Shown: positions 1 to 6,049 of the stretch, one piece after another
Numbering within the stretch: position 1 is the stretch's first letter
Layout of the letters: every line of letters begins with the position of its first letter
Source of the DNA: Aurantibacter sp042094015
GTDB taxonomy: Bacteria; Bacteroidota; Bacteroidia; Flavobacteriales; Flavobacteriaceae
NCBI RefSeq assembly: GCF_042094015.1
Contig: NZ_JBELDZ010000076.1
Span: forward strand, 1 to 11,852
Length of the DNA stretch: 11,852 nucleotides
Direction: 5' to 3'
Made by a program: the position numbers and the translations under genes
Notes under the pieces: model-generated
Seen by the model: the letters and a program-made list of their open reading frames with translations, nothing else
Database searches by the model: none
What the model was told of the DNA's origin: nothing

Positions 1-52
1 CCCGCGACCCTCACCTTGGCAAGGTGATGCTCTACCCCTGAGCTACTTTCGC
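1..52 (-). tRNA. tRNA-Gly (anticodon GCC), 3' end cut by window edge
   Basis: Read on the minus strand, the sequence folds as a tRNA from its first base at 52: a 7-nt acceptor strand GCGAAAG, a D arm with stem GCTC/GAGC, and an anticodon stem TCACC/GGTGA around the loop TTGCCAA. The anticodon GCC lies at 18-20, which gives glycine. A 5-nt variable loop GGGTC and the 5' half of the T stem (GCGGG) follow, reaching exactly 52 nt at the window edge. The T loop, the 3' acceptor strand and any CCA are outside the window. The GGGGTAGAGC part of the D arm is typical of bacterial tRNAs. It lies downstream of mutS on the same strand but has its own promoter match. Confidence 0.93.
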
Positions 53-88
53 AGTTTTAAATGAACTTACAATACAACATTGCGAGTG

Positions 89-117
89 CAAATTTAAACT
101 AATTCTTAAAACTACAA
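89..117 (-). promoter_or_regulatory. Bacteroidota-type promoter for tRNA-Gly
   Basis: On the minus strand a TTG (115-117, within CTTTG) is followed after 18 bp by TAAATTTG (89-96). The second element matches the Bacteroidota -7 consensus TAnnTTTG exactly, and the spacing fits the usual 17-23 bp. Transcription would start roughly 30 nt before the mature tRNA end at 52, leaving a short 5' leader for RNase P to remove. This is a motif match only; no transcript data support it. Confidence 0.65.
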
Positions 118-134
118 AGCCTTTTTTAAAAAAA

Positions 135-2750
135 TTACAATTTATTCGTTTTAATAAGCATTCTCTTTATTTCATTCAACTTCATTAATGCCTCAACAGG
201 AGTTAACGTATCAATATCTATAGAAGTTATTTCTTCTTTAACACGTTCTAAAAGAGGATCATCTAAATTAAAAAAACTTAATTGCATCTCATCATCTTGA
301 AGCTGCTTTACCTTATCCACCAACCGCTCACTTGAATGTGATTTTTCTAATTTCTTTAAAATTTTATTGGCACGTTGCAATACAATTTGCGGCATTCCTG
401 CCATTTTTGCGACATGAATACCAAAACTATGCTTACTTCCACCTTCAACTAATTTTCGCAAAAACAACACATCATCTTTAAGCTCCTTTACAGAGACATT
501 AAAGTTTTTTATTCTTTTAAATGTTTCTGTCATTTCATTCAACTCATGATAATGAGTAGCGAAAAGAGTTTTTGGTCTTCCTGGATGCTCATGTAGATAC
601 TCACTAATTGACCAAGCAATTGAAACCCCATCATAAGTACTGGTTCCACGACCTATTTCATCTAATAAAACAAGACTACGTTTACTTATATTATTTAATA
701 TAGAAGCTGTTTCATTCATTTCTACCATAAAAGTAGATTCTCCCATTGAAATATTATCACTCGCGCCAACTCTAGTAAAAATTTTATCAACGACTCCTAT
801 TCTTGTAGATTCAGCAGGCACAAAACTTCCTATTTGAGCCAATAAAACAATTAAAGCCGTCTGCCTTAATATTGCTGATTTACCAGACATATTAGGGCCA
901 GTAATCATAATAAATTGCTGGCTTTCATCATTTAAATTGACACTATTAGTAATATATGGTTGGTCTACAGGTAATTGCTTCTCTATAACAGGATGGCGAC
1001 CTTCAACAATTTCTAAATCAAAAGATTCATCTACGACAGGTAACACATAATTATTTTCTATTGCCAACTGAGAAAAACCACATAACGTATCTATTTTAGC
1101 AACTAAATAGGCATTTTGCTGTACTGCTTTAATATATTGACTCATCCAAAGAACCAAATCTAAAAACAATTTTTGCTCAATTACAGAAATACGTTCTTCT
1201 GCTCCCAAAATTTTAGCTTCATACTCTTTAAGTTCTTCAGTAATGTATCTTTCTGCATTAACTAAGGTTTGCTTTCTAGTCCATTCTTTAGGAACTTTAT
1301 CTTTATGTGTATTCCTAACTTCAATATAATAACCAAAAACATTATTAGAAGCTATTTTAAGCGAGGTAATTCCTGTACGCTGACTTTCTCTGTCTAACAT
1401 TTTGTTTAAATAACTTTTGCCTTCAGTTGACAAAGCTCTTAACTCATCTAACTCTTCTGAAAAACCTTCAGCAATTGTGTTACCTTTTAATATATTAACT
1501 GGAGCATTTTCACTAATTGTTTGTTTAATTCTTTCCCTAAGTAAATCACAAGCTTGTAAGCTTTCACCTATAACCTTTAATGATTCATTATCTGTTTGAC
1601 TTGCCAATACCTTAACTGGAGCAATAGCATCTAAAGAGTTCTTAAGTTGAACAACCTCGCGAGGACACACTTTTTGAGTAGCTATTTTAGAAATTAATCG
1701 CTCCAAATCCCCTATTTGCTTAATCTGATTTTGAATAGCGTAAAGACTATCTGTATTTTCTTTTAAGTAAGACACAACATTATGCCTCTGCTTAATCTTT
1801 GTAATATCTTTTAAAGGCAGAGCTAACCAGCGTTTTAACAAACGTCCGCCCATAGGAGAAATGGTTTTATCTATTACATTTAAAAGTGTTACTGCATTAT
1901 TATTAGTAGAATGATATAATTCTAAATTCCGAATTGTAAAACGATCCATCCAAACATAGTCATCTTCCGCAATTCTACTTATGGAAGAAATGTGTTCTAA
2001 CTTATGGTGTTGAGTTTCAGATAAATAATATAAAACAGCACCTGAAGCAATAATTCCTTCGTGTAAATCTTGAACTCCATAACCTTTAAGCGAGGTAGTA
2101 TTAAAATGTTTTAATAAAATTTCATTACAATAATCCGTTTTAAAAACCCAATCTTCAATATTAAACGTATGAAAATCATCTCCAAAAGAATTATTAAATT
2201 CTTGACGTTTTTGCTTAGCTACAATAATCTCACTTGGATTAAAGTTTTGCAATAATTTATCTATATAATCCAGATTTCCTTGTGAGGTTAAAAACTCTCC
2301 AGTAGAAATATCTAAAAACGAAACTCCAATAGTTAGTTTGCCAAAATAAATAGCACATAAAAAATTATTGCTTTTAGATGCTAGCACTTCATCATTTAAA
2401 GCAACACCTGGTGTAACTAATTCTGTAACACCACGCTTTACAATATTTTTAGTTTGTTTTGGATCTTCTAATTGGTCGCAAATAGCAACTCGCTCTCCAG
2501 CTTTTACAAGCTTTGGTAAATATGTATTTAAAGAATGATGAGGAAAACCTGCTAACTCAATCTCACTTTCGCTACCAGCTCCACGTTTGGTTAAAATAAT
2601 CCCTAAAATACTTGCTGTTTTTATAGCATCCGAACCAAAAGTTTCATAAAAATCTCCGACACGAAACAACAACAAAGCATCTGGATATTTTGCTTTTATA
2701 GCATTATACTGCTTCATTAAAGGTGTCTCTTTTTTAGTTTTTTTAGCCAA
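135..2750 (-). CDS. mutS: DNA mismatch repair protein MutS
   Basis: MutS recognises mismatches and small loops in DNA and recruits MutL through an ATP-driven sliding clamp. The 871-residue protein is full length. The mismatch-reading motif Phe-Tyr-Glu is at 34-36 in domain I. The connector and lever/clamp regions follow (about 130-560), then the ATPase domain: Walker A GPNMSGKS at 618-625, signature ISMGES at 667-672, Walker B with D697-E698 followed by GRGTSTYDG, and the switch histidine in ATH at 731-733. QLSFF at 823-827 matches the known MutS beta-clamp binding motif, and the usual C-terminal helical tail follows. The start is a TTG at 2748-2750. It is chosen because MAKKTKKETPLMKQY resembles flavobacterial MutS N-termini and an in-frame stop lies only four codons upstream. 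ATG codon 12 (2715-2717) is the alternative. No clear Shine-Dalgarno or exact minus-strand promoter match was found upstream. Confidence 0.97.
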   Translation of the reverse strand: MAKKTKKETPLMKQYNAIKAKYPDALLLFRVGDFYETFGSDAIKTASILGIILTKRGAGSESEIELAGFPHHSLNTYLPKLVKAGERVAICDQLEDPKQTKNIVKRGVTELVTPGVALNDEVLASKSNNFLCAIYFGKLTIGVSFLDISTGEFLTSQGNLDYIDKLLQNFNPSEIIVAKQKRQEFNNSFGDDFHTFNIEDWVFKTDYCNEILLKHFNTTSLKGYGVQDLHEGIIASGAVLYYLSETQHHKLEHISSISRIAEDDYVWMDRFTIRNLELYHSTNNNAVTLLNVIDKTISPMGGRLLKRWLALPLKDITKIKQRHNVVSYLKENTDSLYAIQNQIKQIGDLERLISKIATQKVCPREVVQLKNSLDAIAPVKVLASQTDNESLKVIGESLQACDLLRERIKQTISENAPVNILKGNTIAEGFSEELDELRALSTEGKSYLNKMLDRESQRTGITSLKIASNNVFGYYIEVRNTHKDKVPKEWTRKQTLVNAERYITEELKEYEAKILGAEERISVIEQKLFLDLVLWMSQYIKAVQQNAYLVAKIDTLCGFSQLAIENNYVLPVVDESFDLEIVEGRHPVIEKQLPVDQPYITNSVNLNDESQQFIMITGPNMSGKSAILRQTALIVLLAQIGSFVPAESTRIGVVDKIFTRVGASDNISMGESTFMVEMNETASILNNISKRSLVLLDEIGRGTSTYDGVSIAWSISEYLHEHPGRPKTLFATHYHELNEMTETFKRIKNFNVSVKELKDDVLFLRKLVEGGSKHSFGIHVAKMAGMPQIVLQRANKILKKLEKSHSSERLVDKVKQLQDDEMQLSFFNLDDPLLERVKEEITSIDIDTLTPVEALMKLNEIKRMLIKTNKL

Positions 2751-2774
2751 TGAATAATCTATTTAATGTTATTT

Positions 2775-2798
2775 TTGCATAGCAAATAAGTTATGCAA
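2775..2798. repeat. Imperfect inverted repeat between mutS and the RNA methyltransferase gene
   Basis: Two 9-bp arms, TTGCATAGC (2775-2783) and GTTATGCAA (2790-2798), flank the 6-bp spacer AAATAA. The arms are complementary at eight of nine positions, the exception being a G/T. The core reads TTGCATA-N10-TATGCAA. It lies 25 bp upstream of the mutS start and overlaps a TATTTTTG (2770-2777, plus strand) that resembles a -7 element, although I see no TTG at a suitable distance for a -33 element. It could be a site for a dimeric regulator or just an AT-rich dyad; nothing else here supports a function. Confidence 0.35.
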
Positions 2799-2895
2799 TG
2801 TAATTAATATTTAAGGTTAATTAATAACATTTCCTTTGAAGTTATTTGGATTTATTCACAATTACAATAATTAATTCAATACGAATAATACACTT

Positions 2896-3429
2896 ATGAG
2901 AAAGTTAAAAAACAGTGAATTAGATCGACTAAGTATAGACGATTTTAAATCTATTGAAAAAACACCTATTATAATTATTCTAGATAATATTAGAAGCCTA
3001 AACAATATTGGATCTGTTTTTAGAACTAGTGATGCTTTTTTAATTGAAAAGATTTACTTGTGTGGAATAACCGCAAAACCACCACATAAAGATATTAATA
3101 AGACTGCTTTAGGAAGTACAGATTCTGTTATATGGGAACATATAGAAGATTCAAACAAACTTATCAATAAGCTAAAGTCTGAAAAAATAAAAATCTGCAG
3201 TATTGAACAAGCCAAAAACGCTACAATGCTTAACGATTTTAAAGTTGAAAGAGACACTACTTATGCCTTAGTTTTTGGAAACGAAGTTAAAGGTGTGCAA
3301 CAGTCTATTGTTTCAAACAGTAATTCTGTAATTGAAATACCTCAATTTGGCACAAAACACTCTTTAAATATATCTGTAAGTTGTGGTGTTGTGGTTTGGG
3401 ATATCTTTTCTAAACTAAAATCTTTATAA
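2896..3429 (+). CDS. SpoU/TrmH-family RNA 2'-O-methyltransferase
   Basis: This is a 177-residue SPOUT-fold methyltransferase consisting of the catalytic domain only, similar in size to TrmL. The family transfers a methyl group from S-adenosylmethionine to a ribose 2'-OH in tRNA or rRNA. All three SpoU motifs are visible. Motif 1 is LDNIRSLNNIGSVFRTSDAF at 29-48, with conserved N37 and the catalytic-type R43. Motif 2 is FGNEVKGV at 127-134, with E130. Motif 3 is IPQFGTKHSLNISVS at 148-162, part of the trefoil knot that binds AdoMet. The short N-terminus lacks the L30e-like RNA-binding domain of RlmB-type members, so the RNA target cannot be named; tRNA is likely. The start ATG has no clear ribosome binding site, as is usual in this group. 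The gene is divergent from mutS and converges on murI. Confidence 0.9.
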   Translation: MRKLKNSELDRLSIDDFKSIEKTPIIIILDNIRSLNNIGSVFRTSDAFLIEKIYLCGITAKPPHKDINKTALGSTDSVIWEHIEDSNKLINKLKSEKIKICSIEQAKNATMLNDFKVERDTTYALVFGNEVKGVQQSIVSNSNSVIEIPQFGTKHSLNISVSCGVVVWDIFSKLKSL

Positions 3430-3455
3430 ATTAAACAACCCACATATAAAATTTC

Positions 3456-3470
3456 AAAAAAAAAAAAAAA
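3456..3470. repeat. Homopolymer run of 15 A between converging genes
   Basis: Fifteen consecutive A (15 T on the minus strand) lie between the stop of the RNA methyltransferase gene and the murI stop, nine bases downstream of the murI coding end when read in its direction. No GC-rich stem precedes it on either strand, so it is not a standard intrinsic terminator. As T15 on the murI transcript side it could aid release of polymerase. A run this long is prone to length change by slippage and to sequencing error. Confidence 0.85.
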
Positions 3471-3478
3471 CTTTTTAA

Positions 3479-4258
3479 TTAAAAGTCTAAATAATTAACT
3501 TTTGCGTTTTTTGAAATTAGACTCTGTATTACATCAATTCTTCCATTGGAATAAAACAAATGCTTTGGCTTTTTGTCCGTTTCATTTAAAAGATGAATAG
3601 CTCTTAAGACAGCTTCTGTGTGATTTGCTACAGCTTTTCCAGAATCTATTATTTTCACTTCTTTAGGTAATAGTTTTTTTAATTGTGGCACTAAGTAAGG
3701 ATAATGAGTACAACCCAAGACCAAATAATCTATATTAGCTTTAATCATTGGTTTTAAATAAGTCTGCAAAAGTAATGTCATCTCTTCAGAATATAATTTT
3801 CCAGATTCGATTAAATCTACTATACCTTCTCCAATTTGTTCTACCATATAGACATCCGAACAATAAAGCTTAGTTGTTTTTCTAAACAACTCACTACTTA
3901 AAGTTCCTCTTGTGGCTAAAATACCAACAGCTCTTGTTTTTGTTTTTAAACTAGCTGGTTTAATTGCTGGCTCAATACCAATAAATGGTACATTATATGT
4001 TTTCCTAAGAATTTTAATTGCATTTGTTGTAGCTGTATTACAAGCAACTACAATTATTTTACAACCATAAGACAATAACAGTTCTGTATTTTCAATACAT
4101 CTTGCTATAATCCAATCCTTACCTCTTGCTCCATAAGGTGCATTTGCTGAGTCGGCTAAATAAATAGTAGATTCGTTTGGAAGCAACTTATTTACTGCTT
4201 TAAAAACAGAAGTTCCACCAACACCAGAATCAAAAAAACCTATAGGACTTTTACTCAT
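3479..4258 (-). CDS. murI: Glutamate racemase
   Basis: MurI interconverts L- and D-glutamate in the cytoplasm, supplying the D-Glu added to UDP-MurNAc-L-Ala in peptidoglycan synthesis. The protein has 259 residues, a normal length. It begins with the family signature FFDSGVGG (D10, S11), followed by DSANAPYG at 36-43. The two catalytic cysteines are both present: C73 in ACNTAT and C183 in GCTHYP, with H185 beside the latter. No cofactor site is expected because the family is cofactor independent. The ATG at 4256-4258 places the DSG motif at the usual distance from the N-terminus. Upstream on the same strand lies a perfect hairpin terminator only 12 bp from the start, so the origin of the murI transcript is unclear: either read-through from the ompH genes or a promoter overlapping the end of ompH. 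No exact TAnnTTTG was found in the gap. Confidence 0.96.
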   Translation of the reverse strand: MSKSPIGFFDSGVGGTSVFKAVNKLLPNESTIYLADSANAPYGARGKDWIIARCIENTELLLSYGCKIIVVACNTATTNAIKILRKTYNVPFIGIEPAIKPASLKTKTRAVGILATRGTLSSELFRKTTKLYCSDVYMVEQIGEGIVDLIESGKLYSEEMTLLLQTYLKPMIKANIDYLVLGCTHYPYLVPQLKKLLPKEVKIIDSGKAVANHTEAVLRAIHLLNETDKKPKHLFYSNGRIDVIQSLISKNAKVNYLDF

Positions 4259-4270
4259 ATATTTAAACTA

Positions 4271-4300
4271 GAAAAGCTGACTAAAAATAGTCAGCTTTTC
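4271..4300 (-). terminator. Hairpin intrinsic terminator after the ompH pair
   Basis: GAAAAGCTGACTA (4271-4283) and TAGTCAGCTTTTC (4288-4300) form a perfect 13-bp stem around a 4-nt loop. On the minus strand the descending arm ends in CTTTTC followed by AT-rich sequence, giving a short U-rich tail. It lies 22 bp beyond the stop codon of the first ompH gene and is the strongest hairpin I found in the window. The stem is nearly symmetric, so it could act on the plus strand too. Because murI starts only 12 bp further on, it may instead be a leader hairpin or attenuator controlling read-through into murI. Confidence 0.8.
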
Positions 4301-4322
4301 TTAATTATGAAAGGAATTTAAA

Positions 4323-4832
4323 TTAAAATCCTAATTCTTTTTTTACGTCTGCCAATAAGTCTTTACCTTCAGCCATAATAACTCCACCACCTTGAGCAGA
4401 ATCTAAAACATATTGAAAACCTTGAGCTTTAGCAACTTTTAAAATTGCTGCTTTAGCTTTTTCTGTTATAGGCTTTAATAAATCCACTTCTTTCTTTTGC
4501 AACTCTTGCTGTGCTTGAGTTTGAAATTGCTGGATATTACGCTCCATAGTTTGAACCTCAGCAACACGTTTTGTGTTTTCTTCTTCTGTTTTTGTACCAG
4601 CTTCTGCTTCGTACTGCTTCATTTTAGCTTGATATTCTTTTACCATAGCTTGAATATCTGCTTCGTAAGTTTTTCCTAATTTCTCAACTTCAGCTTGTGC
4701 TGTTTTCATTTGAGGCATAGCAGTAACTAACTCTGTAGTGTTAATATGAGCCACTTTAGTTTGAGCAGTTGTTAATGTAGTTGCAGTAATAAATAATGCT
4801 GCAGCAATAAAAAGGGTTTTAAATTGTTTCAT
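4323..4832 (-). CDS. OmpH/Skp-family periplasmic chaperone (short paralogue)
   Basis: Skp/OmpH proteins are trimeric, jellyfish-shaped chaperones that hold unfolded outer membrane proteins in the periplasm before they reach BamA. This 169-residue protein has a clear Sec signal peptide (K2/K5, then a hydrophobic stretch to about 20, probable cleavage after A23 in TTAQ). A short beta segment VAHINTTELVTAMP at 27-40 follows, matching the common start of the family. Next come long helices rich in K, E, Q and A (about 42-135), the tentacle part, and the closing segment FQYVLDSAQGGGVIMAEG at 139-156. The length equals that of classical Skp. The gene is 38 bp downstream of a second ompH gene and close to bamA, the usual bacterial context, and is followed by a strong hairpin terminator. 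Skp is a possible name, but two paralogues are present. Confidence 0.93.
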   Translation of the reverse strand: MKQFKTLFIAAALFITATTLTTAQTKVAHINTTELVTAMPQMKTAQAEVEKLGKTYEADIQAMVKEYQAKMKQYEAEAGTKTEEENTKRVAEVQTMERNIQQFQTQAQQELQKKEVDLLKPITEKAKAAILKVAKAQGFQYVLDSAQGGGVIMAEGKDLLADVKKELGF

Positions 4833-4870
4833 TTTTAATAGTATTTACGTGTTATAATTTAATATTTATG

Positions 4871-5872
4871 TTAATTTGGATCTTCGGCTTTATCAGCTTC
4901 TCGTTCTTCTTTTGCTTTTTTCCTAGCTTCATCAGCTTCCTTACGTTTATCTTCAAGCTCTTTTGCCCTCCTTGCTCTATCCGCTAATCTAGCTTGTCTT
5001 TTTTCTTCTAAAACTTCTTCTGCTGTTTTAGGAATTTCTACGTTTTCACTAGATTTTTCAGAATTGTTATTTTCTTCAATTTCTGTGGTCTCTGAATTGT
5101 TCTTTTCTTTAAGCTCAGCTCTCTCTGCTTCTCTTTTCTCTCTCTTTTCTTTTTTCTCTTGAATTTCAGCCTCTCGCTCTATGCGCAACTGTTCTTTTTT
5201 TACTGCTAAGATAGAATCTCTACTTGCTTTTCGCTCCTCTAAAATACGTTGACGTTCTAATTGACTTTCAGATTGCTCTTCTTCAATAACATCATCTTTT
5301 TCTGCTTCTCGCTTTTCCGCTCTTGTATTTGCTTGTTCACGTTTTGAGGCTCTATTTAAAATTCTTAAAACCTGATCACTTATATCGTATCTTTCTGCTG
5401 AATAAAGCATTACTACATCAGCGGACTTATCAAAAACAAAATCATACTTACGAGTTGTAGCTAAATCTTGTACTGCTTGAAAAATTTGATCTTGAACAGG
5501 CTGCATTAACTGCTTACGCTGGATCATTAAATCACCTTGTGGACCAAATCTTTTTTGCTGATACTCAATTATCTCTTTTTCTTCAAATGATAAATCTTCT
5601 AAACGCTCCTCAAACAATTCTTTAGTCAACAATGCTTTTTCATTACTTAATGCTTCTCTTTGCTGTTTTATAACATTTAATTTAGATTCTATTTCAGACT
5701 TCCATCTTTGAACCTTAGTCGCTAATTGACTTTGAGCCTGCTTATACTCATCAACGTTACTTAAAATATAATCAGTATCTATATACGCAATTTTAGCTCC
5801 ATCTCGCTGTGCAAAAGAAAGCTTAGAGCTAAAGATTGTTATAACCAATAAAATAAAAACTTTTAATTTCAT
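4871..5872 (-). CDS. OmpH/Skp-family protein with long charged C-terminal tail
   Basis: This 333-residue secreted protein starts with a signal peptide (probable cleavage after A21, SFAQ). An OmpH/Skp core at about 26-175 follows: the opening strand AKIAYIDTDYILSNV, two long helices with IQRKQLMQPVQDQI at the turn back, and the closing strand KYDFVFDKSADVVMLYS at 142-158. Residues 176-333 are an extra tail of almost only E, K, R, A, D and S/N, with heptad-like stretches (about 200-255 and 284-328) interrupted by an N/S/E-rich linker around 258-280. It should form single helix or coiled coil. Ordinary Skp is about 160 residues, so the tail doubles the length; similar tails occur in Bacteroidota relatives. 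It probably chaperones outer membrane proteins with its shorter neighbour. The 177-bp gap from bamA shows no clear TAnnTTTG promoter. The role of the tail is unknown. Confidence 0.9.
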   Translation of the reverse strand: MKLKVFILLVITIFSSKLSFAQRDGAKIAYIDTDYILSNVDEYKQAQSQLATKVQRWKSEIESKLNVIKQQREALSNEKALLTKELFEERLEDLSFEEKEIIEYQQKRFGPQGDLMIQRKQLMQPVQDQIFQAVQDLATTRKYDFVFDKSADVVMLYSAERYDISDQVLRILNRASKREQANTRAEKREAEKDDVIEEEQSESQLERQRILEERKASRDSILAVKKEQLRIEREAEIQEKKEKREKREAERAELKEKNNSETTEIEENNNSEKSSENVEIPKTAEEVLEEKRQARLADRARRAKELEDKRKEADEARKKAKEEREADKAEDPN

Positions 5873-6049
5873 CTGTATCTCATTTTAATTTTTAACAAAT
5901 AATAAATATAGTAGTCTATCTTTTTATCCTTGTTTTCAAAATAACGAATTTTAAATTTAAAAACTATATGGTTATAGATTAAATCTCTACTTGTAATTAG
6001 AAAATATCGTGCCAAAATGTTTTCTAAATCATTTTTGAGAAATAATTAT

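Noticed and set aside
122..133. TTTTTTAAAAAA palindrome after mutS
   Set aside because: A/T-only stem too weak for an intrinsic terminator; likely base composition.
1417..1599. Plus-strand open frame inside mutS
   Set aside because: Antisense to a conserved part of MutS, with a low-complexity hydrophobic product and no recognisable domain; a by-product of the codon use of mutS.
3054..3257. Minus-strand open frame inside the RNA methyltransferase gene
   Set aside because: Fully antisense to a well-supported gene; no promoter or similarity supports it.
4497..4679. Plus-strand open frame inside the shorter ompH gene
   Set aside because: Its Leu/Phe/Ser/Cys-rich product is the expected complement of Lys/Glu/Gln-rich coiled-coil codons, not a real membrane peptide.
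5949..5962. TTTTAAATTTAAAA palindrome in the bamA-ompH gap
   Set aside because: Perfect but made only of A and T in an AT-rich gap; expected by chance. The nearby AGATT-A-AATCT at 5976-5986 is equally weak.
6012..6037. Possible hairpin CCAAAATG / CATTTTTG downstream of bamA
   Set aside because: Only six contiguous pairs, a mismatch, a 10-nt loop and no U-run after it on the minus strand; not a convincing terminator.
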